A stretch of 33,832 bases of DNA from Akkermansiaceae bacterium (lineage in GTDB: Bacteria; Verrucomicrobiota; Verrucomicrobiia; Verrucomicrobiales; Akkermansiaceae), in NCBI GenBank assembly GCA_013001695.1, contig JABDMC010000075.1, forward strand, positions 1-33,832. The letters run 5' to 3'. Positions 18,130-28,833 of the stretch are shown here, piece by piece. Positions within the stretch are counted from its first letter, which is position 1; the number at the start of each line of letters is the position of its first letter. The position numbers and the translations under genes are program-made. The notes under the pieces are model-generated. The model was not told the origin of the DNA. It saw only the letters and a program-made list of their open reading frames with translations, and did not search any database.

Positions 18130-19041
18130 TCAGCGCCGCAGCGAGGCCGGATACTCTCCGGCCTCGACTAGTTCGGCGAGGGCCCTGACGACGTGGGGCT
18201 TGTCATCCGGGTAGGTCACCCCGAACCACGAGCTGGTGGTGGCGAGGGCATGGCACTCGGCGTCGCCCCTGGCGACGAGGTCATCGACCACCGTCGGGAT
18301 GTAGCATTCCGATTTGAGCTCCTTGCCGTGGGCGGCCATGAAGCGGAGGAACTCCTCTTCCAGCTGGGTGAAGAAGCGGGGAGTGAACCCCCAGAAGTTC
18401 ATCGAGACGACCGCCTCCGGGGCCAGGGTGCGGGTCTCGCCCCGGGCGGTTTCCCCGGTGATCCGGCCGTCGGCCTCCTGCTCGATGCCCAGGATCTCCT
18501 CGACGTTCTGCAGGAGCCCGTCCTTCGCCACGGTCAGCCCCCGGTTCACGCCGCCGTGGTCCGACAGGGTGCGCTCGAGGTAGTAGCCCACCAGGCAATA
18601 GGTCACGCGGGTCGTCTCGTCGGCGCCATCCAGGAACTCCGCGGCCCGCACGTAGGCGTCCCGCCCGTAAAAGTCGTCGGCATTGATGACCGCGAAGGGC
18701 TCGGCGATCACCTCGCGGGCGGCGCGGACGGCGTGGGCCGTTCCCCACGGCTTGACCCGGCCCTCCGGCAGCGTGAATCCCCGCGGGATGTCGTCGAGCC
18801 GCTGGTAGGCGTAGTCCACCTCGATCCGGTCCGCGAAGGTGTCCCCGACCTGCTCCCGGAAGACCTTCGCGAAATCCTCCCGGATCACGAAGACCACCTT
18901 CCCGAAGCCCGCCCGAATCGCATCGAAGACCGAGTAGTCGAGAATGGTCTCCCCGCCGGGACCCATCGGGTCGAGTTGCTTGAGGCCGCCGTAGCGGCTG
19001 CCCATGCCGGCGGCGAGAAGGAGAAGGGTGGGGGAGGACAT
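18130..19041 (-). CDS. NDP-sugar nucleotidyltransferase-like protein
   Basis: TLLLLAAGMGSRYGGLKQLDPMGPGGETILDYSVFDA..., VINADDFYG. Start placed at MSSPT (19041); the longer ORF start at 19209 has low-complexity translation. Confidence 0.85.
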   Translation of the reverse strand: MSSPTLLLLAAGMGSRYGGLKQLDPMGPGGETILDYSVFDAIRAGFGKVVFVIREDFAKVFREQVGDTFADRIEVDYAYQRLDDIPRGFTLPEGRVKPWGTAHAVRAAREVIAEPFAVINADDFYGRDAYVRAAEFLDGADETTRVTYCLVGYYLERTLSDHGGVNRGLTVAKDGLLQNVEEILGIEQEADGRITGETARGETRTLAPEAVVSMNFWGFTPRFFTQLEEEFLRFMAAHGKELKSECYIPTVVDDLVARGDAECHALATTSSWFGVTYPDDKPHVVRALAELVEAGEYPASLRR

Positions 19042-19244
19042 CGGGTCGGAAGTGTGGCCGGAGGGTAGGGGGCGCCGCCATCCGGCAGCAATGGGGAATT
19101 GACGCCGGACGCTTCCCGCGGGGCAATTCCCGGGAGCCCATCGCCCTCCCGGCCCGGCCCGGATCGCTCCCGTCCGGGGTTCTTCCCGCATCTCGCGGGC
19201 AAATCGCATTGCGGTCGGGGCAAACCCGCCCGTAAACTCGCCGC

Positions 19245-20276
19245 GTGCCGGAGGTGGAAACGCAGCACGCGCAGGTCGGGGCGGCCGAGTCGTGGGAGGA
19301 CCGGGTGCGGCGGACCTTCCGGGCCATGGTCACGGCCTACACCCTCGAGAGCAAGCTCTCCAGCCTCTACAAGGCGGGCAAGATCGTGGGGGGCGTCTAC
19401 ATCGGCCGGGGCCAGGAAGCCCTCAGCGGCGCCCTTGGGGCCTGTCTCCGGCGCGGGCAGGACATCTTCTTTCCACTCATCCGCGACCAGGCCGGCCGCA
19501 CCGCCTTCGGGGAGACCCTCCTGGATGCCACCCGCACCTACCTGGGCTCGGTCCTGGGGCCGATGCGGGGGCGCGACGGCAACATCCACCGCGGGCGGCC
19601 GCGCGAGGGACTGCCCGCCATGATCAGCCACCTCGGCGGCGGGGTGGCGACGGTCTCCGGGATGCTCATGGCGCGCCGCATGCAGGGGTCGCTGGGCACC
19701 GCCGTCGGCGCCACCTGTGCCGGGGACGGCGCCACGTCCACCGGCGCCTTCCACGAGGGCCTCAACCTCGCGGCGGTCGAGCACCTTCCGATGGTGATCG
19801 TGATCGCCAACAACCAGTATGCCTATTCGACGCCCACCGAGCGGCAGTTTGCGTGCCGGAGCCTCGTCGACCGGGCGGTGGGCTACGGCATGGCCGGGCA
19901 CGAAGTCGATGGCACCGACATGCTGGCGTGCCTCGAGGTCCTCGGGTCCGCGGTGGAGGCGGCACGGGCAGGCAAGGGGCCCCAGATGGTGGTGGCCTCG
20001 CTCCTGCGCCTCTCCGGGCACGGGGAACACGACGATGCCGCTTATGTTCCGGAAAGCGTGCGCCAGTCGCCGCTCGGCCGCGATTGCATGACGGTCGCCG
20101 AGACCCAGATGACGGAGGGCGGCTTCGCCACCGCCGGCGAGATCGCGGCGTGGCGCGAGCAGGCCGCCGAGGATGTCCAGGCGGCGGTGGCCACCGCCCA
20201 GCAGGAACCCGGGCCGGACCCGTTCCGCGACGACTGGAACGCCTACGCGACCCCCGGCTTCCGCGAACAGACCTGA
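19245..20276 (+). CDS. Pyruvate/branched-chain 2-oxoacid dehydrogenase E1 component, alpha subunit
   Basis: TPP-binding GDGATSTGAFHEGLNLAAVEHLPMVIVIANNQYAYSTP; GTG start. Confidence 0.92.
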   Translation: MPEVETQHAQVGAAESWEDRVRRTFRAMVTAYTLESKLSSLYKAGKIVGGVYIGRGQEALSGALGACLRRGQDIFFPLIRDQAGRTAFGETLLDATRTYLGSVLGPMRGRDGNIHRGRPREGLPAMISHLGGGVATVSGMLMARRMQGSLGTAVGATCAGDGATSTGAFHEGLNLAAVEHLPMVIVIANNQYAYSTPTERQFACRSLVDRAVGYGMAGHEVDGTDMLACLEVLGSAVEAARAGKGPQMVVASLLRLSGHGEHDDAAYVPESVRQSPLGRDCMTVAETQMTEGGFATAGEIAAWREQAAEDVQAAVATAQQEPGPDPFRDDWNAYATPGFREQT

Positions 20277-20281
20277 GAACC

Positions 20282-21250
20282 ATGGCCGAGGTGACCTACA
20301 TCGATGCCATCCGCGAGGCTCAGCACGATCTCCTCGAGAAGGACGAGCGCGTCTTCATCTATGGCCAGGACGTCGGCAAGTTCGGCGGCGCCTTCAAGGC
20401 CACCCAGGGGCTGCAGGAAAAGTTCCCGGGGCGCGTCATCGACGCCCCCATCAGCGAGGACGCCATGATCGCCATGGCGGTCGGCGCCGCGGTCGAGGGC
20501 ATGCGGCCCATCATCGAGATGCAGTTCGCCGACTTTTCCTCGGTGGGCTTCAACCAGCTCGTGAACAATGCCGGGACGCATTTTTACCGCACCGGCGTGC
20601 CGGTTCCGATCACGGTGCGCCTCCCGTCCGGGGGCACCGCGGGGTCCGGGCCGTTCCACAGCCAGATGATGGAAGCCATCTACGCGCACTACCCGGGGCT
20701 GGTGGTGGTGACGCCCGCCACGGTGGCGGATGCCTACGCGATGCTCATGGAATCCGCGGCGCTCGACGACCCGGTCCTCTACTGCGAGCACAAGTTTCTC
20801 TACCGCTGGCTGAAGGCCGACACGATGAAGGGCGACCCGCTGCCCATCGGGCAGGCGCGCATCGTGCACCCCGGCAAGCACGCCACGGTGGTGGCCTACA
20901 GCGCCATGGTACACGAGGCCCTCCGCGCCGCCGAGGAGCTGGCGACGGAAGGGTGGGAGATCGAGGTCGTCGACCTGCGCAGCGTGAAACCGCTCGATAC
21001 CGACACCGTCATGGCCTCGGTGGCGCGCACCGGCCGGTTGCTGGCGGTCGGCGAGGCCTTCCCGTGGGGCGGGGTGACCGCGGAGGTGATCTCGCGGGTC
21101 GCCAGCGAGGGGTTCCACCTTCTCGACGCGCCCCCGCAGCGCATCAACGCCCGCGACACGCCCGTCCCGTACCATCCGAACCTGTGGCGCGCCCACCGGC
21201 CGACGCTCGAATCCATCCAGGCCGCCATCCGGAACCTGCTCAGTCTGTGA
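20282..21250 (+). CDS. Pyruvate/branched-chain 2-oxoacid dehydrogenase E1 component, beta subunit
   Basis: MAEVTYIDAIREAQHDLLEKDERVFIYGQDVGKFGGAFKATQGL...ISEDAMIAMAVGAAVEGMRPIIEMQFADF; internal ATG in the 19292..21250 ORF. Confidence 0.94.
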   Translation: MAEVTYIDAIREAQHDLLEKDERVFIYGQDVGKFGGAFKATQGLQEKFPGRVIDAPISEDAMIAMAVGAAVEGMRPIIEMQFADFSSVGFNQLVNNAGTHFYRTGVPVPITVRLPSGGTAGSGPFHSQMMEAIYAHYPGLVVVTPATVADAYAMLMESAALDDPVLYCEHKFLYRWLKADTMKGDPLPIGQARIVHPGKHATVVAYSAMVHEALRAAEELATEGWEIEVVDLRSVKPLDTDTVMASVARTGRLLAVGEAFPWGGVTAEVISRVASEGFHLLDAPPQRINARDTPVPYHPNLWRAHRPTLESIQAAIRNLLSL

Positions 21251-21291
21251 GGCCTGCTCGATTGTTAGATAGGACCTGAATGGTGTGATTC

Positions 21292-21379
21292 CGATGTTCG
21301 ATCCCCCCACCGGCAAAGCTCCCACCAGCCAGCCCCCACAACCACGTCCCAAGATCAAACATCCAACATCGAACATCGT
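21292..21379. repeat. Inverted repeat with tandem heptad arm between E1-beta and E2 genes
   Basis: CGATGTTCGAT (21292-21302) and its exact reverse complement ATCGAACATCG (21369-21379); the right arm is part of a 7-nt tandem ACATCCA-ACATCGA-ACATCGT. Confidence 0.6.
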
Positions 21380-21433
21380 CTCTCCCACGCCGCTCCCCCC
21401 AACCGCCACAACCGTCCCTTAGACCACCACCCC

Positions 21434-22651
21434 ATGCCTGAAGTTCCCATCCTCATGCCCCAGCTTGGCGAGTCGATCGCGGAAGCCACCATCATCCGTC
21501 TCAACGTGTCGGAAGGCGACACCGTGGCGGCGGACCAGGAAGTCATCGAGGTGGAGACCAACAAGGCCACCATGGGGGTCACCACGCTCTGCGCGGGGAC
21601 CGTGCAGAAGATCCACGCGAAGGAAGGGGAGAGCTACGCGGTGGGCACCATCCTCGGGGTGCTCGACGTGACCGATGAGGAAGCCACCCGCACCGGCGTC
21701 TCGCCCGTGGATGACCAACCGGCCCCGCCGGTCCGCGAGGAGGAAGAGGAGGGGGCCCACTTTTCCACGCCGGAAGGGGAAGGGCGGGAACCGCCCGTGG
21801 TGGAGCCCAGCATCCGCGGCCTCCCGGTCCCGGCCGGGGTGAAAGGGGCCCACTACATCTCGCCGCGCATGCGGGCCCGCATGGACGAACTGGGCCTGCG
21901 GGCCGCCGACATTTCCGCCATCGTGGGAAGCGGCGCCGGGGGACGCGTCACCGTCGACGACCTCGAGAAGTTCCTGGACTACATCGAGGAATGGCCGTCG
22001 AGCACGGCCTCGCCGATGCGGCTTTCGGTGGCGGATTCCATGCGCCGCAGCTGGACGCGGCCGCTCGCTTCGGTGGGTCTTCCGGTCCGGCTGGACACGC
22101 TCCTCGCATTCCGCCGCGAGCAGGATCCGAAGCCGCCGCTGACCTTGTATCTTCTGCGCGCCTTCGCGGTGGCCCTCGCGGAGGAGCCCGCCACGGCGGG
22201 CTACCTGATCGGCGAGCAGATCGTGCATCCGCGGGCCTTCGACATCGGGGTGGCGGTGCAGGTCGAAGACGGGGTGCTGGTGCCCATCCTGCGCGACGTC
22301 GACAGCAAGCGCGTGGGCGAACTCCACGACGAATACCTCGACCTCGTGACCCAGGCCCGGAAGCGGCGGGTCCCGGAGTCGGCCCAGGGCGGCGGCATCG
22401 CCACCGTCACGAACTTCGGCACCTTCGGACTCGTGTGGGGCACGCCCATCCCGCTGCCCAGCGAAACACTCATCCTCGGCATCGGCGCCGGCATCAAGAA
22501 GCCCGTCTGGAACGAGACCGCCAAGGCTTTCGAACCGCACACCGAGTCGGAACTGATGCTCACCTTCGACCACCGCGTCGTCGACGGCGGCGGCGCCGGC
22601 ATGCTGCTCAACCGCCTCTCGGAACTGCTCCAGGAACCGGCCGAGCTGTAA
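21434..22651 (+). CDS. Dihydrolipoamide acyltransferase (E2) of 2-oxoacid dehydrogenase complex
   Basis: Lipoyl domain PILMPQLGESIAEATI...EVETNKATMGV, peripheral-subunit-binding domain YISPRMRARMDELGLRAADISAIVGSGAGGRVTVDDL, catalytic FDHRVVDGGGAG. Confidence 0.94.
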   Translation: MPEVPILMPQLGESIAEATIIRLNVSEGDTVAADQEVIEVETNKATMGVTTLCAGTVQKIHAKEGESYAVGTILGVLDVTDEEATRTGVSPVDDQPAPPVREEEEEGAHFSTPEGEGREPPVVEPSIRGLPVPAGVKGAHYISPRMRARMDELGLRAADISAIVGSGAGGRVTVDDLEKFLDYIEEWPSSTASPMRLSVADSMRRSWTRPLASVGLPVRLDTLLAFRREQDPKPPLTLYLLRAFAVALAEEPATAGYLIGEQIVHPRAFDIGVAVQVEDGVLVPILRDVDSKRVGELHDEYLDLVTQARKRRVPESAQGGGIATVTNFGTFGLVWGTPIPLPSETLILGIGAGIKKPVWNETAKAFEPHTESELMLTFDHRVVDGGGAGMLLNRLSELLQEPAEL

Positions 22652-23063
22652 GGGGGGAAGGGCCGCGGTCCGCAGCGCCACATCCGCCAATCCGCAGTTT
22701 CACAAGCTGGCAGGGTGCCGCCGTCCCACAAAACCCCCTGATCCGCCGCCCATTTGGCTATTCCGCATTACATATATTGTGTGAAGTTATCAAGGGGGTA
22801 GGAATCCATGGCGGGAACGCCGGTTTCCCGGGCCTGGGAGCAATCCGGGCTGCGGCGAGGCTTCCTTGCGGGCGTCCTGCCGGTCCTGTCCGGCGTGCGT
22901 CGGGCGCGGCCCGGCCCGATGGCGCTGCGGGCGGCGGCCGTTCCGCGCGGCCCGTGTCCCGTGGTCTGCGCGGCGGCGTTGCGGCGGCCTGCGAACGAAA
23001 ATTGAGACGCGAATCGCTTTGCCGCGGGACGATTCCGGCCCTGGCTGTCGGGGGCGAGTCTTT

Positions 23064-23093
23064 TTGATTTTCGCGGGCGCAATTTCCTTTAAT
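23064..23093 (+). promoter_or_regulatory. Sigma70-like promoter upstream of parA
   Basis: TTGATT (23064-23069), 18-nt spacer, TTTAAT (23088-23093), about 43 bp before the parA ATG. Confidence 0.35.
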
Positions 23094-23135
23094 GATGGGA
23101 TTTCCGCGGTTTGATCCTGTCCGCAGTCCGGGACG

Positions 23136-23927
23136 ATGAAAGTCATTGCTATTGCCAACCAGAAAGGAGGCGTTGGAAAAACGACCACGGCGGTGAATCT
23201 CTCCGCGGCGTTGGCGCAATCCGGGCAACGGATCCTGATGATCGATCTCGACCCGCAGGCCAATGCCACCAGCGGGATCGGCATTGAACCCGATTCCGGC
23301 GCGAGCCTCTACGGGACGCTCCTCGGGAACGAGGAACTGGAATCGAAGATTCTCCCGACCCGCTTCGACCGCCTCTCGATGGTGCCGTCGGAAATGGATC
23401 TCGCCGGCGTCGAGATCGAACTGGCGCGGATGGACAACCACCTGTCCCGCCTCCAGGGCATCCTGCAGGCCGCCAAGCAGCGCCGCCGCTTCGACTTCTG
23501 CCTCCTCGACACGCCGCCCTCGCTGGGCGTCCTGATGACCTCCGCCCTCGCGGCCGCGGACGAGATCCTGATTCCGCTCCAGTGCGAGTGGTTCGGCCTC
23601 GAGGGGCTCGCCAAGATCGTGCAGGTCATCGAGCACATCCGGCAGTCCGGGGTGAACCGGCGCGTCCGCCTCGAGGGCATCCTGATGACCATGTACGACG
23701 GCCGCACCAACCTCTCCCGCAGCGTCGTCGCGGAGGTCGGGAAGTATTTCCCGGAGCAGCTCTACAAGGCGGTCATTCCCCGCACGGTCCGGCTCGGAGA
23801 AGCTCCCAGCCACGGCCTGACGATCTTCGAGCACGACCCCCAGGGGGTCGGCGCGGAGGCCTACGAGTCCGCCGCGAAGGAATTTCTCCGCCGCCACGCG
23901 GTGGCGGCCCGGCCCGTCCCGGCCTGA
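23136..23927 (+). CDS. parA: ParA/Soj family chromosome-partitioning ATPase
   Basis: MKVIAIANQKGGVGKTTTAVNLSAALAQSGQRILMIDLDPQANATSGIG (deviant Walker A), FCLLDTPPSLGVLMTSALAAADEILIPLQCEWFGLEGL. Confidence 0.93.
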   Translation: MKVIAIANQKGGVGKTTTAVNLSAALAQSGQRILMIDLDPQANATSGIGIEPDSGASLYGTLLGNEELESKILPTRFDRLSMVPSEMDLAGVEIELARMDNHLSRLQGILQAAKQRRRFDFCLLDTPPSLGVLMTSALAAADEILIPLQCEWFGLEGLAKIVQVIEHIRQSGVNRRVRLEGILMTMYDGRTNLSRSVVAEVGKYFPEQLYKAVIPRTVRLGEAPSHGLTIFEHDPQGVGAEAYESAAKEFLRRHAVAARPVPA

Positions 23928-24142
23928 AGTTACTCACATATCAGGCCCCCGCCCCCCCTCCGGCCGGATCGGGCCTTTTCCCTCTTGCCCTTTCGCTTGA
24001 GGCACCTAACATTTCCGCATCCCTGAAGGAATCGTGTATGCGGAATCACCCTGCCTGCCGGATCGCGCTGCTTCCCGGGCCCCCGGCCGTCGTCGTTGGG
24101 ATGGGCCCTAAGAAGGGGTCTGCCTGCCAATTGACCCCCTGA

Positions 24143-25171
<1,029 letters not shown>

Positions 25172-25196
25172 TTCGCGGCCGTCCCGAAGGGGAGAA

Positions 25197-26033
25197 ATGA
25201 AACCGCTCAATCTTCTCGCCCTCCTCTTGTTCCTCGCGGGCACCGTCTACGTCTTCACGTGGAGCGAGCGCACCGTGCGCAAGATCCAGGAGACCTACTA
25301 CGCGACGATCTCCCCTTTCCTGAAAGGCGGCTCGAAGCTGGAGCTGGCGACGCGGCGGTTCCTCAAGGAGGTCGAGCACTCGGAGGACCTCGAGAAGCGC
25401 CTCGAGGTCATCGAGCTCGAGTTCGGCAAGCTGCGCGCCATCGAGAGCCAGTTCCGCGAGCTGGAACGCGAGAACCGCGAGTTGCGCGCCAACCTCGACT
25501 TCAAGGAGCGCACGCGCTTCGACGTCGTGCCGGCGCGGATCATCAAGCGGCGGCCGAGCACCTGGCTGCAGAGCGTGACCATCGACCGCGGCGGCAAGTC
25601 GGGCATCGGCACGCAGGTCCCGGTCCTGGCGAACGGCGGCCTGGCGGGCAAGGTCGACCAGGTCTTCCCGAACACCGACATCGCCACCGTGATCCTGCTG
25701 ACCGATGAATCGTGCCAGGTGTCGGTGCAGGTGGCGGGGACCCCGGAGGTCGGCATCGTCAGCGGGCAACGGGGCGCCTACGGCGAGGAGCCGCGCCTGC
25801 GCCTCCGCTACCTGTCGAAGAACGCCCCCATCCGGCCGGGGATGAGCGTGGTCACCACCGGCCGCGGCAAGCTGTTCCCGCCCAACATCCTGGTGGGCAC
25901 CATCGAATCATTCGAGCCGGGGCCCGTCGACAGCGAGGCCCTCGTGAAGCCCTCCGTGGACTTCGTGAATCTCGAGATCGTCTTCGTCATTTCCGAATCC
26001 GGAGCGCCGCGGGAGGGCCCCTTGGAGGAATAG
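25197..26033 (+). CDS. mreC: Rod shape-determining protein MreC
   Basis: N-terminal TM, coiled coil, VVPARIIKRRPSTWLQSVTIDRGGKSGIGTQVPVLANGGLAGKVDQV; directly after mreB; GGGGAGAA SD. Confidence 0.9.
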   Translation: MKPLNLLALLLFLAGTVYVFTWSERTVRKIQETYYATISPFLKGGSKLELATRRFLKEVEHSEDLEKRLEVIELEFGKLRAIESQFRELERENRELRANLDFKERTRFDVVPARIIKRRPSTWLQSVTIDRGGKSGIGTQVPVLANGGLAGKVDQVFPNTDIATVILLTDESCQVSVQVAGTPEVGIVSGQRGAYGEEPRLRLRYLSKNAPIRPGMSVVTTGRGKLFPPNILVGTIESFEPGPVDSEALVKPSVDFVNLEIVFVISESGAPREGPLEE

Positions 26034-26036
26034 GCC

Positions 26037-26630
26037 ATGATCCCCTATCACATCTGCGTTCTCGGTCTCATGGGGGCCGCCTTCATCCTGCAGCAATTCG
26101 TCCCGGCGGTCGGCGGCCTCTACGATGCGCGGATTCTCCTCGTGCCCCTCGTCTTTCTCTGTTCGGCGGTGACGGTGAACGTCCCGCCGATGCTCTTCCT
26201 GGCGTTCTTCTGCGGCTTCATGTGGGACGCGCAGCACCTCCTCGGCAGCCACGGCGGGGCCGAGGATGTCTACACCAACAAGGTCGAAACGATGCCGTTC
26301 GGCTACTCGATCGTCCTCTACGCCGCGATGGGCTTCCTGATGCAGGGGATCCAGCCGCTGTTCCGCGAGGGCAAGTGGCACGTCTCGGCCCTCCTCACGG
26401 GGGTCGCCATCTTTTGCTACCTGTTCGCCGAGTATTTCATCATCACCTTCGTGCGCGGCGACCTCGTGGTGACCCGGAGCCTCGCCCTCAAGACCGGCTT
26501 CTCGGCCCTGCTCACCATGGTATTTTCCCCGCTGGTTTTTTGGGTATTATTCAAGTGCGCGGCGCTCTTCAGGTATAAGGTGCGCTACGAGGGGCTGAAG
26601 TCCCGCCGCCGCCTCATCGTCAGCGAATAG
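26037..26630 (+). CDS. mreD: Rod shape-determining protein MreD-like membrane protein
   Basis: Small multi-TM protein between mreC and mrdA; GGAGG SD. Confidence 0.75.
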   Translation: MIPYHICVLGLMGAAFILQQFVPAVGGLYDARILLVPLVFLCSAVTVNVPPMLFLAFFCGFMWDAQHLLGSHGGAEDVYTNKVETMPFGYSIVLYAAMGFLMQGIQPLFREGKWHVSALLTGVAIFCYLFAEYFIITFVRGDLVVTRSLALKTGFSALLTMVFSPLVFWVLFKCAALFRYKVRYEGLKSRRRLIVSE

Positions 26631-26634
26631 ATCC

Positions 26635-28767
26635 ATGGAATCCCGCTACCGCCTCCGCCTGTATCTCCTCACCGCCCTGGTGCTGGTGGGGGCCGGGGTC
26701 CTCCTGACGCGTCTCTATGAGTTCCAGATCGAGGACCGGGATTTTTACCTCGATCGCGTGCCCGGGAACAAGACCGTCACGATCCGGGAACCGGGCGTCC
26801 GCGGGGAGATCGTCGACCGGAACTACGACCCGGTCAGCGGCAAGGGCGTGGTCCTCGCCGAGAACACCCGCAATTACGAGCTGGTCTTCAACCTCGAGGA
26901 GATCCACCGGGCGTGGAAGCTGCAGATCAAGCAGGAGAGCGGCAGCCAGTTCGTGGCGGGCCCGATTTCCCTGCCCACCCGGGACTCGAGCAAGGACATC
27001 GTCAAGATCGTGCAGGAATCGATCGAGCCGCGCCTCCGCGCCCACGGCATCGAACCGAAGTACAGCCCGAGCGCGATGCAGACCCACTACCTGACGCACG
27101 GCGGGCTGGTCCTCTTCACCTTCCCGGTCGACCTGACCTTCGACCAGTTCTCGCGGTTGGCGGAGCACAACCTCGAGATGCCCGGGGTGTATGTCACGGT
27201 CCGCCCGCGCCGCCGTTACCCGTACGGGACGCTCGCCTGCCACACCCTCGGCTACCTGAAGCAGTGGGAGAAGGGCGACATTCCCGATGCCGACAAGGCC
27301 ACCTACAATCACTACCTCGGCGACACCAAGGGGATCAACGGCATCGAAGCCACCATGAACGACGTCCTGACCGGCTCGCCCGGCCGCCGGGTGCTGCGCA
27401 TGAGCGAGAAGGGCCGCATCCTCGGCGAGGAGACCCTCGAGTACATCCCCCCGCGGCAGGGATCGCGGGTGGAGCTGACCATCGACGCCCGGGCCCAGTA
27501 TCTCGTGGAGAATGTCCTCCGCAAGGCGGGGCGGGCCGCGGCGGTCGTGATGGACCCCAACACCGGCGAGGTCATCGCCATGGCCTCGGTCCCGAACTAC
27601 GACCCGAACGAATTCATCCCGAGCGTGAATCGCGCCAAGTATGCCGAGTACCGCGCCAACCGCGCCTCCCCGTTCACCGACCGGGCGATCTCCAGCTTCA
27701 CCCCCGGGTCGACCTTCAAGCTGCCGACCGCCATCGCGGGGTGCATGCACGGCTATTCGAACCGCCGTTACTCGTGCAGCGGCGGAATCGCCTACGGGGC
27801 GCGGCGCTCGGTCACGATCCGCTGCTGGAAGCGCGAGGGTCACGGAACCCTCGACCTCGCATCCTCCATCCAGCGGTCGTGCAACACCTACTTCATGGAC
27901 CTCGCCACGACCCTCGGGACGAACCGCATGGTCGACGCCTTCCAACTCGTCGGCTTCGGGAAGCGCACCGGGATCGAGCTCCCCTCGGAATCCGCCGGCA
28001 TCGTCCCCGGCAGCAACTGGTGGCGCCGCGAATACCGTCCCGGGGCCTCCATGACCCCTTCCCTCGTCGCCCAGCTGGCCATCGGGCAGGGTGACTCGCA
28101 GGCCACCCCTCTCCAGATGTGCGCCCTGGTCTCCTGCATCGCCAACGGCGGGCGCTATTTCAAGCCCCGCATCGTCCGGCGCGTCATCCACCCGGACCGC
28201 GGCGTCATCGTCAGCAGCGTTCCGGAGCTCCGCTCCGACCTCCTCAAGGAGGGGTTGACCGCCGAGCAGCTCGAAGTCATCCGGATGGGCATGTGGAAGG
28301 CGGCCAACGAGCCGGGCGGCACCGCCGGCCGCGCCTCGCTCAAGGAGGTCAGCGTGGCCGCCAAGACCGGGACCGCCCAGACCGCCGACCTCGGCATCAA
28401 GTCCCACAATTCCTGGACGGTGGCCTTCGCCCCCTTCGATTCCCCGCGCTACGCCATCGCGGTGCTGGTCCAGAACGGCAAATCCGGCGGCCGGGTGTGC
28501 GGGCCGCTGGTCCACATGATCCTCCGCGGGCTCTTCGCCTCCGACGGGGGCCTGCGGCTGCCCCTCGCCCGGATGGGCGAATACGAAGGCCATTTCGACC
28601 CGATCGAGCAAATCGACCTCCCGGAAGGCGATCTCCTCCCGCTTGCTATTGACGAGGAGGGAGAAACAGGCGAGGAAGCAGCCGAGGCGGAGCCGGAAGG
28701 AGCCCCGGTCAAAGTGAAGCCGCGGACCCTCCCCCTCCCCTCCATCACCCCCGAACCCCAGCAGTAG
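26635..28767 (+). CDS. mrdA: Penicillin-binding protein 2 (peptidoglycan transpeptidase)
   Basis: PBP dimerisation and transpeptidase motifs: FTPGSTFKL (SxxK), RSCNTYF (SxN), AAKTGTAQT (KTG); acidic C-terminal tail. Confidence 0.94.
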   Translation: MESRYRLRLYLLTALVLVGAGVLLTRLYEFQIEDRDFYLDRVPGNKTVTIREPGVRGEIVDRNYDPVSGKGVVLAENTRNYELVFNLEEIHRAWKLQIKQESGSQFVAGPISLPTRDSSKDIVKIVQESIEPRLRAHGIEPKYSPSAMQTHYLTHGGLVLFTFPVDLTFDQFSRLAEHNLEMPGVYVTVRPRRRYPYGTLACHTLGYLKQWEKGDIPDADKATYNHYLGDTKGINGIEATMNDVLTGSPGRRVLRMSEKGRILGEETLEYIPPRQGSRVELTIDARAQYLVENVLRKAGRAAAVVMDPNTGEVIAMASVPNYDPNEFIPSVNRAKYAEYRANRASPFTDRAISSFTPGSTFKLPTAIAGCMHGYSNRRYSCSGGIAYGARRSVTIRCWKREGHGTLDLASSIQRSCNTYFMDLATTLGTNRMVDAFQLVGFGKRTGIELPSESAGIVPGSNWWRREYRPGASMTPSLVAQLAIGQGDSQATPLQMCALVSCIANGGRYFKPRIVRRVIHPDRGVIVSSVPELRSDLLKEGLTAEQLEVIRMGMWKAANEPGGTAGRASLKEVSVAAKTGTAQTADLGIKSHNSWTVAFAPFDSPRYAIAVLVQNGKSGGRVCGPLVHMILRGLFASDGGLRLPLARMGEYEGHFDPIEQIDLPEGDLLPLAIDEEGETGEEAAEAEPEGAPVKVKPRTLPLPSITPEPQQ

Positions 28768-28833
28768 GGGCATGCCCCCTCCCCCGCCCTGGCCTCCCCT
28801 TTCCAAACCCCTTCCCCATGACTTTCCACCACC

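Noticed and set aside
22808-23005. 65-aa plus-strand ORF upstream of parA
   Set aside because: Ala/Arg/Pro-rich, no motif and no strong SD; kept only as part of the possible ncRNA finding.
22758-23897. 379-aa minus-strand ORF overlapping parA
   Set aside because: Antisense to parA; no recognisable domain; high-GC artefact.
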